Below are positions 36,191-49,300 of a DNA stretch of 64,000 bases, piece by piece. The notes under the pieces were generated by a model that did no database searches, was not told where the DNA came from, and saw nothing but the letters and a program-made list of their open reading frames with translations. This stretch comes from Bagarius yarrelli (lineage: Eukaryota > Chordata > Actinopteri > Siluriformes > Sisoridae). The translations under genes were made by a program, and so were the position numbers. Location: contig VCAZ01000008.1 of assembly GCA_005784505.1 (NCBI GenBank), positions 6,001,763 through 6,065,762 on the forward strand, in the 5' to 3' direction. Within the stretch, counting starts at the first letter, position 1. Each line of letters opens with the position of its first letter.

Positions 36191-37345
36191 TCAAGCCCGA
36201 AATTATTCATACCCCTGGCAAATTCTGACTTAAAGTTACTTTTATTCAACCAGCAAGTTTTTTTTTTGACCAGAAATGACACAGGCTTCTTCCAGAAGAT
36301 AATAGGACGGTGTACAAGAGGCAGCATCGTGGAAAAAAATATTTCTCAGCTTTTATTTACATTTGAACAAAAAGTGGCATGTCCGAAATTATCCGTCTAT
36401 GAGAAAATCCAAAGTTCTATACCATTCCAAAGAGTCCAAGCTGTTTTAAAGTATTCTAATTACCCTGATTCATTGGGAACAGCTGTTTTAATCAACAGCT
36501 CCCTGCTGTTGGTTAGTGCACAGTCATGGCTGTATATGTAATTTTTTTTTCTATGTGATCAAGTCTACACCTTTTTTTTAATCAAAAGCAATAAATCCAG
36601 CAATCAATAAATAAAGCTAGCCTGTTGGAGTTACATTTAAACCTCGGCAGCAGAATTACTAATTATAATAGAAGAACAAATCAATAGTAAGGATATAGTA
36701 GCTTTGGAGATAAACAATTTTCTCAAAAAACAGAAATTAAAACGGTACGTTTGTAGCCTATTTTTAAAAGCAATATTAAAACTGCATTTTACAGTGTTAA
36801 AAAAATTGAAATGTTTATTTCTCTAGTTAATAAAGTGAACATTGCATAAGTAAGTATTTTTAAAGACATACTTAACTGAAGTAATATGTCATTTTTTCTT
36901 AATGCAAGGACTTTTATTTGGAATTTGCAGTTATCACAATGTCATTATTTTCTATCTTTACCCACTGCTGTGTGGGTGCGTTACACTCCTTTGTACCTTT
37001 TTTATGTGGTACCTGTATCCACTGCACCTGAGAGAAGTCCAGCCTGCCATCAGGGAAGTACTCAGGCTGCTGAAAGTGGCTAAGTGGTACCTCCATGGTG
37101 CAGAACTCGCTCTTAAATGCCGGGTTGCTGCCTGGATAAGGTTCTGGGTACATGGATTGGTACGGCTGGCTGGGTGGCCAGGCCTGCTCCACACAAGGAG
37201 GGTTGTGGTGTAACAGCTGAGGCTCGCAATGGCCAAAAGTGGATCCGTCCTCATTGTACATACAATATTCACCTCCGCCTGGGACTGTGTAGCCACCGGC
37301 CATGCCATGTGGCATCTCGTATATGTCCGGCATACAGTAATTCAT
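25118..37345 (-). CDS. thrb: Thyroid hormone receptor beta-2 isoform (TR-beta2)
   Basis: Alternative product using the 5' exon 37345-36997 spliced to the shared exons from 35485. The total is 492 residues with the nine-residue insert, 483 without (human TR-beta2 is 476). The N-terminus MNYCMPDIYEMPHGMAGGY and the segments VEQAW..SQPYQSMYP, QPEYF and FSQVQ match the TR-beta2 A/B domain, which acts as a ligand-independent activation region. In vertebrates this isoform is restricted to cone photoreceptors, pituitary and hypothalamus, and it sets long-wavelength cone identity. The exon ends AAA AAA G at GTACAA and joins GG TAC to read HKKGYIPSYL, identical in phase to human. It has its own promoter (TATA at 37622-37629). 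Tissue use here is inferred from the family. Confidence 0.9.
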
Positions 37346-40300
37346 CACTACAACAGCGTGTGCAGTTAATAAAACTCAATGCTTATAAGTTTTAAAGTTA
37401 AGTTTGAGAAATGGATCACGAATCAACGCGTACAAAACCGATGCGTACCGTCGTTAGTGTTTACCTAATTATAATCGCAGACAACAATGTCTCTAAGGGT
37501 TTTACAAAAAAATTCAAAAAGAACTATTTAAATGTAGTAGAAAGACAATCTTGAATACCTAGCAGCACAAAAAAATCGGACAAAAGACAATAGTGTGAAA
37601 AATACCCAGAGGACACACGGCTTTATATATGACGGTGGACCCAATCCAAACACCCCACCCACCTCACCTACCCCTCGTCCGGCCAAGTTGGTAGGCAGAT
37701 TTATGACAATGCATTGTTCTAATCTGACTTCAAACCAAATCCTAGAACTGGCTCAGATTAGAGCCAAACATAATGTTCCTTATCCACATCTTGACAAAGA
37801 TATAATCGAGAAAGATGATTGTTTTATTATCTACATTATTAACTATAACGAATGATAATGATCTCATATGACGTGACGCTGCGCTAATCCGTAATGACAT
37901 GATTCTGGAGAACAGTATTCTGGGATTGATTATAACATCCACTTTTTCTGACAAAAAGACATAAAGGCTCAGTCTTCAGTCAAACTGTTATATAAAGCAA
38001 GAGCGTGTTTACAGTTCAATGTTATGTATTTGCTGATTCTTATAATTTGCTGTATCCTCAGGTAAAAATTTAAATATTACAATTTTCCGACTCAAATTAT
38101 TCGACTTTGACTTTAACTTGAAGTCCAGTGAGTTGACTGGAGATGTTAGTTAGTCTTTCAATAAAGTTTCATTGTAAGTCAGATAAATTAATATATGATA
38201 TAAAGTATAGTGTTATTTTTGTGAATACACAATGGGACTTTAAAAAAACAAATAAATTGACAGTAATTTATGTACTTTCTATAATAATGCAGTTAAATAA
38301 TCTTACATTTACATGTAAATTTAAGACATTTGGCAGACGCCCTTATGCACAGCAACTTTCATTTACCTCAATTTTTTTTAATTTTTAACAAAGTAGTTGT
38401 GTGTTTTGTGTAAGTCTTGTTCAGGGGCCCAGCAATGCCAGCTTGGTGGTGCTGGGAATTAAAAAATAAGATCCCTCCGTTCAGCAATCCAAGACCAGTG
38501 AATCATTAAGCTACCACTTCTTTAATTCAGTATTTATATATCATTTAAAAAGAAAAGATAAACATTTCCAGACTCCCATGAAAATGTTTTTTTTGTTTGT
38601 TTTAAAAATACAGAAGAACAAACAGCACAGAAAAAAAAAAACCCTTCCTCATGGATGCAGACAGTTACGGCTAAGACAATTAAGTGCTAAGCACAGAACA
38701 GCTGTTTACAGCAGGGTCCTTCGAGGCAAATCTGCTCCAAATCACAAGCTTAATTGAGTTTAACTTTTTGATGAGGTGATGTCCTCACATGTCTAGGTTC
38801 TTTCCAAAAGAAGTTCGACTGATAAACAACTTCAGATACGCAGTGACACAACAGCGTCTTTAGCCAGTCCTCGGTAAACACTTGTTTTGCCGTACTTGTT
38901 TTGAAAGAAAGAAATGTCCACTGAATAAATGTACATTAAATTAGAATAAAAACACAAATTCCCCAGGAAATCAGCCAACAAAGCGGATTCTTTTGTAGCA
39001 ATCACAGACATGAGCTTGACTTCTCAAAACATTTTTGCAGAATTATAAATTAAATGATAATTACTGCCTAATACTTACTTCAGCAGTATTTAATCAAAAT
39101 GTAACTATGAACTAATAGTTTTTACAATCAGGTCTAAACAATTCTGATTTTCGGTGGACCAAATTAGAAATACGTCAATACCCAATAAACATATTCTTAC
39201 CTTCCTTTTACACTAAAACATCATCAGTTCTTCTTAAATACTGACAACAGACCAGACGTCTCTTCATCCATACCCAGACTCTGGTTCAGACCCCCTTCCT
39301 ATATCGGTCAGGCTCAAAAACCATCCAAAGTCAAACAGGTGACCCTTTTACAATTTAAACAGGCAACTGTATATTCCCCACAGTACAGTGGAAAGGATGA
39401 GAGCCGTGTGCTCCTCTTTAGTGTTATGGGCAGACAAGTGAGCTTTTCCACCCATTTATTCCCTCTTTAATCGATCACTTAAGGTCTCAGGGGTGAAAGC
39501 TGGTCATGTACAGTTTTCAGATAGCAGGACCTCCTGGCGTTGGGGATAGAGCCTGGTTTGACATGGCGTCTTTAGCCAGATGTCCCTAGCGACATGGTGT
39601 TACCTGAAAGTGTTACTAGTGCCTGGGCCACTCTGCATTCAAGGCCTTAGGGTGAGTCAAGGGAAAGCAAACAAAACAAGGGCTCATCCCAAACAGCCTA
39701 CAAAACCCAAGCACCAAGTCATAATTGGAGACAGATTATATGCTTGACAATTCATGGACATTAAGTGTTTTAGTGAACAGGACATTCCAGGCTTTTGGGC
39801 TATAGGGTTATAGCTAGCCTTGACAGAGTCTCTACCTGCATTTTAACACAGTATACAATGTCTCTACTTATTAAAGTATTATTTTCTGTGTTCTTCTCTT
39901 TTCTTTCTCTCTATTTGCCACACTTTCGTTTTTTCTATCTGTATCTCTCTGCCAAGATCTACATGTTTTTGAGCTCCCAGTGTTCCTGGCCATGCCTTAG
40001 AACATTCCTGATCCATTATGTTGCAATTCCTCTGGTTGGGGTGTCATTGGTTGAAGGTTCTCACTGCTGCTAAGGATATGCAATGCTAAGGGTGGGTAAT
40101 AAGTCTAAGCTGCAGTGGTCAGTCGTGTGCTCAGGTTTTAAACATTGGGGGTTTGATGACTTAAGGGACGAGGGGGAAAACTGGAATTGAACCTGTGGTT
40201 AACTTAAAACTTTGCTGATTTATCAGTTGCTCAAAGCTTTCGGATTGGATATCTATGTATGTAGACAGGACATTATTGATTATGACACACTTCCACCATG

Positions 40301-43300
40301 AGTCTGATTCCTCTCATAATTTCTTCCTAATATCATCTCAGGTAGTTTATCCTTGCCAACGCTGCAGATTGAGGATAAATAAGAATGTAATTGTAATTTT
40401 TTTTTCTGTAAAGCTGCTTTAAGAGATGTCTATTGTTAGAATTAATCTCTGGATACTGCTTAAAGGAAGGGTTCTTAAAGGAAAGGAACAACTCGATAAG
40501 TGTCAATACGTGTCAGTGTGAATTAGATGTAGGTGCACGACAGCTAAAAGAAGCTTTCGGTATTGATCAGTATGGCAGGATTAATAATAATCTTGCAGTA
40601 AGCATCTGGGAATGCCGGCTCCTGGCACATAAAAATACAATTTAATCTGCTTTGTATGTGGCAAAAAAGAGGAACACTGTAAAAGCAAAAAAACTAAACT
40701 ATTCTCTAAACTAGATTACAAGTTTATGTTAATATTGAAGAAAATGATGTCGGGGGCTTTTGTCTGAAACAGAACAATAGTGACCTTTGGTTTGCCAAGT
40801 GGTTCTAAGTGGTTTTCTTAATCGAACTCTGTTACATCTGGGGTGCCTGGCATCTATAGAACTATGATACCTTTCACTCAGTCGCTCCAAGATCTGTTTA
40901 GGGTTATGGTCAACGCCGTGAGTCGAATAATCTAAACAATATGTTATACATCGTCAAAAGAGAAGCAGAAGAGTTTTAAGCTATACGTTTTAAGCTTTAA
41001 CCACAATTTATTCACATCCACATACCTTTATCATGCATGCTAGCTTAGCTTAGGTTAGCGCATAACAGATGTGACAGATGTGTCTATCCCAGTCTGTCTA
41101 CTATGATATGTCAATCACATTCCTTTTTTTTTTAACACAATTGTCAATCTTATTCTGTTTTTGAGATAAGAATTGTAAGATAATCAATGATAATAATAAA
41201 TAAAAACAAATTCTATAATTTTAGCTAACACAGTGGTTTAGTAGTTTAGTATTTTTCCAGGTTATCGTTACTGTATATGACGATTGGGAATTGTTTAAAT
41301 ATTGTTATTGCATTCTCATTGTTTAATAACTGCAGTTGTATTATATTTTAACAGATTTGTGTATATTTACAGATTAGAAGATGCCAGTGCGCTTGTGCGG
41401 TATGAGAGTGGAAGCATCTGAGCTGGCTAACATATTAGCTGAAGTAAGTCATCGCCCCTATGTGCGTACAGACTACTGACCTTGGAAGTTGTTGTAATGA
41501 AAAACCAAAAGAATGCCACAAAAAAATTCAACTTTGGTACAGTTGAATTATTCATTTCCAAAAATGGCATTTTAACTTTAAACACCATAAAATGTTTTAG
41601 CAGTTTTAGAAAAAAATAATACACCTACTGAGCTGCAGTTATGTTGAGAGGAACAGAGGACAATACAGTTTGCTTGAGCTGCAGAAACTCTACGCACTCC
41701 TTAGCACAGACGAGCATAAATGTATCTCGAAAAGCACATCATGATCCCAACCTAACGACGGATGGGTAACCAAATTACACGTCCCTCCTGTCGACTAATA
41801 ACAAGAATCGGAGGGCACAGAACAGCTTGGAAAAACCATGTGATTAAACTGGTGTTCCATAATATGGTGTATTTCTACAAATATATATATAAGCGCCACA
41901 TATAAAAATCAAATCAACAATATTATAGAGCAGTGTTTCCCTTGTGTAGGTACCATTTTTAACGAATTATAGTTTCTTCAACATGTAAATTCTAAGATAC
42001 ATTTTTTATAATGTTCAGAATGAAGCCTGTACATCTAAAACACAAGCAGTATCGCATATGATCGCTAACAAATGCGCAAACAGATTTGCGGTGAGTCAGA
42101 CTCCAGCTGGCTTCTAAATCAGTCTACAGAAGATATTTAACAACAAAAAACATCATTTATCACTTGGTAGTTAGTGTCTCATTTCACAGGAGATCAGTCA
42201 AAGCACTTTTCTGCATATTGTTTCCTAAAAAGTCTCCCAATCCACAAGCGGGCTAATGGCAAACACACCAACAAGCTGATGACAAACACATTAACAAGCT
42301 GATAACAAACACACCAACAAGCCAATGACAAACACACCAACAAGCTGATGACAAACACACCAACAAGCTAAAAAACAACGCGTACCAGGCAGTGGGTGAT
42401 TCCCGGCTCGATTTGGATTACATCATGTGTAAAAGTTACACATCAATGATGCAATAACAGAGTTGGGGTCAGAAAAACAAGTAACAGATTTTTCCAACAG
42501 ACATAAGCTCTGACCCGAGGGGTCAAAATAACATTACTTTAGCATTTGTGTCTGATCAAGATGAGAAAAACAATTTTAAAAAATATACTATTAGAGTAAG
42601 TAATAATAAAACAATAACAGGGCATATGTTTATTCATTCATTCATCTTCTATACCCGCTTATTCTCTAATTCGGGGTCACAGGGATCTGCTGGAGTCTAT
42701 CCCAGCCGTCTCTGAAAGGGCGAAAGGCAGGGGGGGGACACCCTGGACAGGTTGCCAGTCCATCACAGGGCCACACACACACACACACACTCACTCCTAT
42801 GGGCAATTTAGAATCACCAATCACCCTAACCTACATGTTTTTGGGACTGTGGGAGGAAACCAGAGAACCTGGAGTAAAACCCACACAAGCACAGGGACAC
42901 TATGCAAACTCCACACAGAAAGACCCCTGCCCGGGAATGGAACCCAGGACCTTCTTGCTGTGAGGCAACAGTTAATCGATTTATAAACCTTGTTTACATG
43001 GAGCTTTTTTATTCTTAAATATTTGCACCGATGTTCTGGCAATCTGTCCTACCTCTGAGAATGTGCTAGCCACACGTACCGCACACACGCAAAATGTTTG
43101 AACGTTTAAATGTGGCGTAGCTGTAGACCAGCCCATAATTTTTAGCAAGTTTGTATTTACAATTTCAACATCGTTTTTTTAACCCTGTGAGACCTAAATA
43201 TAGAAACATTTTTCAGATACTCTTATCCAAAGCAACTTACATTTATCTGTTTTATACAACTGGGCAAATGAAGGTTAAGGGCCTTGCTCATGGACCCACA

Positions 43301-46300
43301 ATGGTGTCTTGGTGGTGCTGAGAATCAAACCCTGGTCTTTCTGGTATTAGTCCAACACCTTAACCACTAAGCCACCACTTTCCACTTCCCAGTACTTTTT
43401 AAAAAAAGTCATCTGTCAGATGTTCTTATAGGAGCCCTCTGATGCAAATAATGAAGGGTTTTTTTTAAAATTTTATTTATGTTTTATTAAGTTTTTAGTT
43501 TGCTGTATGATTTCTGGTCTAATAGCAAGACCTATATATACATTTTCTATCAAATGGCAATGCGGGACTAAACAATAGGACCTATTGGTTATTTACATTT
43601 ACAGCATTTAGCACACAACGTTATCCAAAGTGATGTACATTTATCCTATTTATAGAACTGGTGGTAAAGGGCCTTACTCAGGGGTTAGCAGTCTAAAACC
43701 TTAACTACTGGACTACTACTTCTTTTATAATTATGTAAACATGGTCTTTTGGGGAAAAAAAGGAATATGTGTAATTTTATTATTATTATTATTATGTATT
43801 GCATGAATAATTCTGTGTATAAAATAAGTTGTACGTCCCAGTGTAGGGGCAACCCTATAAATTGGCAGCATTTTGAGGGGTTCATGACTTTCTCGCAGAG
43901 TATTGTTTTTTTTGCTAAAGCAGTAGCCCGTAAGCTTAAAACTTTATACTGTCAGTTAAAAGTTGTACATAGTAGTTTTGTTTTTGTATTTTTCTTCCTT
44001 TTATGCTTTTTTTTACACCCACACGCTTCTGGAGTCACCAGCTCATCTCCCATCGTAGTTCTTACTTTAGGATTGTGAAAAAGAAATATTGATATTTTTT
44101 TTAAATAATATTGTTGTTTTTAGCCTAGCGGTTGAAAGTTAGCTGGCCGCTTAGCTGTTATTTGAGTCTTCATAAAACGTCTGGGGATTAGCCAAGTGAA
44201 ACACAAACATTATTAACAAAATAAATGGCCCAGAAAAGCATAATGTTGCTGTAAAAGTTGAATACCTTGTGTCAAGCCTCAATGTGTCGAGTGAAAGCGC
44301 CTGGCTTGGGTAATAACACACACACACACACACAGTCACACACACAGAGAGTGGTTTTTACAGTTTATGGTGGTTTTAGCAGCAGGCACGGACCGACTGA
44401 CAGCTTTTTGGTCGCTGAGCGCTGAAACTGATAGGGATAGGGTTTAAACCCGGCAGGATTTTGTCCTTTTGGGTTTACAGAAATAAATCAAAGCAAATTC
44501 TGACAAACTCTGAGGATTTCCTGCAGAATCGCTGTGTGATGTCACTGTAACATGTATCCTGCCAAAGCTTTCCATTCACATGGGTCCAACATGGCTACGT
44601 CGCTAGTGGAAAGCAATTACATATGCGCCTTTTATTTTATTAGTAGGTGTTTTTAAAAATAATATCCCGTGCCTGCAATTTCACCAAAACGTATTTTTGG
44701 GTTGTAAAAATCACAAAATTTATTGATTTTTTAGGAGGTTTTTAACGTGTTCTTTAAGCGCTCTTTAAGTCTTTGCTAGTTGAAACAAAGGGTTTACAGA
44801 AATTTTCTACTTACTTAAATGATCGATTACAGGATTGAACAAGATTGTTTATCAGAGGGTTCCAGGTTTAAACAAACTTATGCTGCATCCGAAATCACAT
44901 ACGACTTAAATACATACTGCATCTGAGTCAGTACGTACCTCTGACTCCTAAATAATTAAGCTTATTATGGGTAGTATGAATAAAAAACAGACCTACTACA
45001 TCTGCCATGTTGATGAAGGTAAAATTAACCCAAGGATATAAAAATACCTAAAATATGTTGAATAAATTAATCATTTTGATCAGATAAATCTGTACCAAGG
45101 AGACTGTGGTGTGTTTTTTTTTTTTTCATCTGATCCCCGAGTTCAAAAAAATTCATTCCTTGTTACATATTTACATTTCTAATTGTATAATAAATGTAAA
45201 ATTCGATTATTTATATTTGTCCATCATCGTTCTTTGTCAAATATGTTTATTTGATGTCGCATGAGGTTTTTCAGGACCTTGCTGATGAGTGATGGTTTGC
45301 ACTCAATACTTTGTGCTTTCGGCGCCGTCTACAGGCGAACTCCTGCAACTATCTGAACCTCTCAAAAAAGGTCACTGTTTTTTTTTTCTGTCCATAAAAA
45401 GCATAATGGTTTCCAGACCTGAGCAGGACAAGCCTCTGCAAATAAGTTATGAACTACTATATTGGAACCCACTAGAGTAATACTTCACTCAACAAATGCT
45501 CAGTCATATGACGGCAGACGTAAACCATTACACAACCATCTGTCTCTTTTCCAGTAAACCTCACACCACCAGTGACTTGAAATGGAAAAATGTGACTCTA
45601 TGATGTCTGCATTTTCTCTTCATTAGAAGACTCTGACTATTACAAATGTTTATAGTTGATCTTTCACTTGTCTTGTTATCTCGATCTCTTTCTTTCTTTC
45701 TTTCTCTCTTTCTTTTCCATCCAGCACCCACTGTAACGTAATTCCCTGTGGGAAAAACGACTCTAAGGCTCCTTCAACATTTTTAATAGAAACCACATCA
45801 GTACCAGTCTCACTGTAACTGCCTTTTTATTAGGTGAGTTAATGGGAACTTTGAAACATGAAGTAAAAACATAAAAACGTGTGCATGAGAAACGCGGGAA
45901 GTTACTGCTTCTCTGGCGCTTTGGCTAAACCAGCATGCTGTTTTTTTTCCACTCGTAAGCTGCTGACCATGATGGACACTTCAGAGAGCAGAGGACAAAA
46001 AAGTGGTAGAAACACAGTAGAGATAGATAAAGAGTAGGGCTGCACAATATTATAATAATTATTAATCATAGATAAATACAATAAAACAAAGCTGCAGATA
46101 GATGTGAAGTGAAAAAACACAAAAGAGATTGAGAGAAAAAAGAGAGAGAGGGAGGGAAAAAGAAAGATATAGATCTTCATTGCTTTAAATAGAAATAGAA
46201 AGAGAGAAGGACAGAATAACTGCATGATCTTCTGTTACCAGCCGCGGGTGCACTTGTGTGCTTTCTTTTAAAACAAATCTACTTTATTACAGTAAAGTGC

Positions 46301-49300
46301 AGACAATGTGAAGCCAGAAAGACGGGAATGTTTGTGTGTGTGTGTGTGTGTGGGTGGGTGCATTAAAGAACAACAAAAACATCGTCACCATCACCACTAC
46401 ATCATCACCAACACCACCACATCATCACATTACCACCACATTATCACCTCATCATCACCAACACCACCACATCATCACATTACCACCACATTATCACCTC
46501 ATCATCACCAACACCACCACATCATCACATTACCACAACATCATCACCACATCATCACCAACATCACTGCCACATTATCACCAACATTACTACATCATCA
46601 CCAACACCACCGCATCATCACCGTCACCACCACATCATCACCAACATCACTACATCATCACCAACACCACCTCATCATCACCAACAGCACCACATTACAC
46701 CAACATCACCACCACATCATCACCAACACCATCACATTATCACCACCACCACATCATCACTAACACAACCATATTATCACGAACATTACCACCACATCAT
46801 CAACAACAACACCACATCATTACCAACAGCATCACATCATTATCAACAGCATCACATCATTACCAACATCACTACCACATCAGCAGCAGCATTTGTTGTC
46901 ATGGTAAAATTAGGTCAAAAACGTCAAGTTTTACTAGCAAAAAAATAAAAAATGAATTAAAATTAAATGGTCTAAAGCAGCAAGCAGCTGGGGATAATTT
47001 GGTGGACACCCTTATCCAGTGTGACTTACATTTATCTCATTATATTACATTTCAACTGAGCAGTTAAGAGTTAAGGGCCCTGCTCAGGGGCCCAGCAATG
47101 ACAGCCTAATTGTGCTGGGAACTGAATATATGCTCTCCTGACCAACACCTTAACCACTATCTAGCTACCAAACTACCACTATCCCACAGGCCATAATCTA
47201 AGTGATGAGTTAAGAATGATTATCATTAAAAATATCAGTCCAAAACTGTCATCATGTAGACCACAAAGTGAGTGATTAAAAGCCAGGGTTTGTGTGTGTG
47301 TGTGTGTTGTTCATTAAAAGCACCCTTTACTCCAACCACATTTAAAACTGATTAACTGGATATTTACCAACCCCCTCAGTGTGTAATTGTAGACAGTGTG
47401 TTTTATGTGGGATGTCACGTCTTAGTGCGTTTGTTCAGCTAAGCGTTTAAATTAGTGGTCAGAATTAAGATTGCCAGGACCGATGACATAAATAAGAGCT
47501 CCTCAAAGCCGGGATGGAAAACCGGTCATTATCCAAAATACTACTTGAGAATAATGTTGTGTGTGAAAAACAGCTTTATTCTGAAGCATTACAGGAAAAC
47601 CTTTCAGTGATATGAGCCCATGTTTACATTGCACTTTTCTAAAAGTGCCTGTGTCTCTAACGTATACAGCAATTATGAGTTAATTGCTTTTAGGCTATAT
47701 ACGAATTGTTAATTGTGATACGATAATGTGGCTCAGCTTTCGCAGAGTGTTGATATCCTTGTTCTACAGCGCTCCAGATTTCCTATACCGGATGAAATGA
47801 GATAAATAAAATGATTACTCAAGTTGATCACAAGTCCAGTTGTGCGTAAATATTTGCAATGAAAATAAATTAACGAAAGGCAGATCGAGGACAGGTTTAT
47901 TCTCCACTGGTGTTAGATAAAGCACAACTAAACACAACTACTGTTGACTAGTGTGCTGTACAAATTAAGGAACAACTACCAGGATCACGACTAAGACAGC
48001 AATAACAATAACAGGTCATGAACAATAAGCTGGCTTTACAATTGGATAGTATGGGAGCAGTTCTGATTTCAGCTACGGAAAAACGCTCCATCACCTCTAG
48101 ACTTTAGTCTGGTTCTATGAACCACTATGATCCTAAAGAGTTGGCAGACATAAGGGCTGTTGCTGGTTGGTGTTCTTTCAACAGATCAGGTAGACACCCT
48201 TATTCAGAGTGACTTACATTTATCTCTCTTATACAAATGAGCAATTCGGCCCAGCAGTGGTAACTTTGGTGGTGCTGGGAATCGAACCCTGATCTTCCAA
48301 TTAGCAGTGCAACACATTAACCGCTGCGCTACCTTCCCCACACAGTGTGTTACAATAATAAAGCCAAGCCATTATCCCCATTCAGACCTGGTTATTGCTT
48401 TTCCATGCATGGAAGTTGATATAGGTCAACCTTCTCAAATGTTATATACTGTTATATACTGTTTAAAGACAAGAGGTCCCAATATGCCCGACCCACAAAA
48501 CTGTGTCACATAGCCTTAATACTGAGTGTAGAAGGTCTTGACACCAGAGCATCTTTTATTGACTAACGATTTTCCGAGAAGTCGTCTGACTGACAACTAA
48601 GCAACCGAAGACAGTTCGCTTTGTTCCGTGTTTAGACGTAAAAAGATTGAGTCGGTATGCGGCTATAGATCATTTGATTAAAAAATTCATGCAAATCAAT
48701 GAGTCTGTACAGTAAAATTCACATCATTTGAAGTCTCCAAAGTTTATTATACTAAATAGTATAACATCTATTTAATAGAACAATTTCTCTTAATAGGACA
48801 TGAATTATAAGATATCAAAGTTTATTTATTTATTTGGTATTATACAAAAAAGGCATAGTTTTGCATTGTTTAATTTTTTGTCATTATTAGTGAATCCTGT
48901 ATCCATAGACAGGGGAAGGGTCGGGCGGGACAGGACGCCAGTCTGAGGGTTTGTTCCCCCCTTAAAAATAATATGACTAAAAAACATGCTGACGATGTGT
49001 ATTGTTAATAACAATGTTTTATATATGCTGTGTAAGTAAAACAACACAAACAGGGCAAAAATGCGTTTTAAGTTTAGAAAATTTGTGAGTCTCCCCCTCT
49101 CTTACCTCTAAAGTGCTTTGGTCTAAATCATAGACTGGTTTAAATGCCTGGCTGCTTTCAAAATCCTGACAGGAGGATAATGACATGGCCTCCCTGCTAC
49201 ACTAGTAGTAAGACTTTCCTTTGTGTATAAATAAGTACAATTTTAGCTGTGTTATTTGTGTCTCCTTCAAATATTCTTTATCGCCCACCCTATTTAATAA

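Larger units (their letters stand above)
37650..49105 (-). other. thrb: thrb 5' intron
   Basis: About 11 kb between the TR-beta2 exon and the upstream exons. No convincing further coding exon, apart from an exon-like block near 41373. It is filled with SINE copies (38305-38516, 42629-42973, 43207-43375, 43590-43720, 47000-47168, 48178-48333), a family C repeat (40300-40445), a 23-base minisatellite and an ATC-rich satellite. Confidence 0.65.

Noticed and set aside
46241..46275. Minus-strand text resembling the zebrafish TR-beta1 N-terminal segment (AHKCTRGW, followed by a stop)
   Set aside because: It has some similarity to the remembered KCNPRW motif, but there is a stop codon, no usable acceptor and no donor in phase. 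Probably coincidence in 12 kb of sequence.
46308..47067. His/Thr-rich 150-240 residue frames on the + strand
   Set aside because: They follow the ATC/ACC satellite and run into a SINE; no gene structure.
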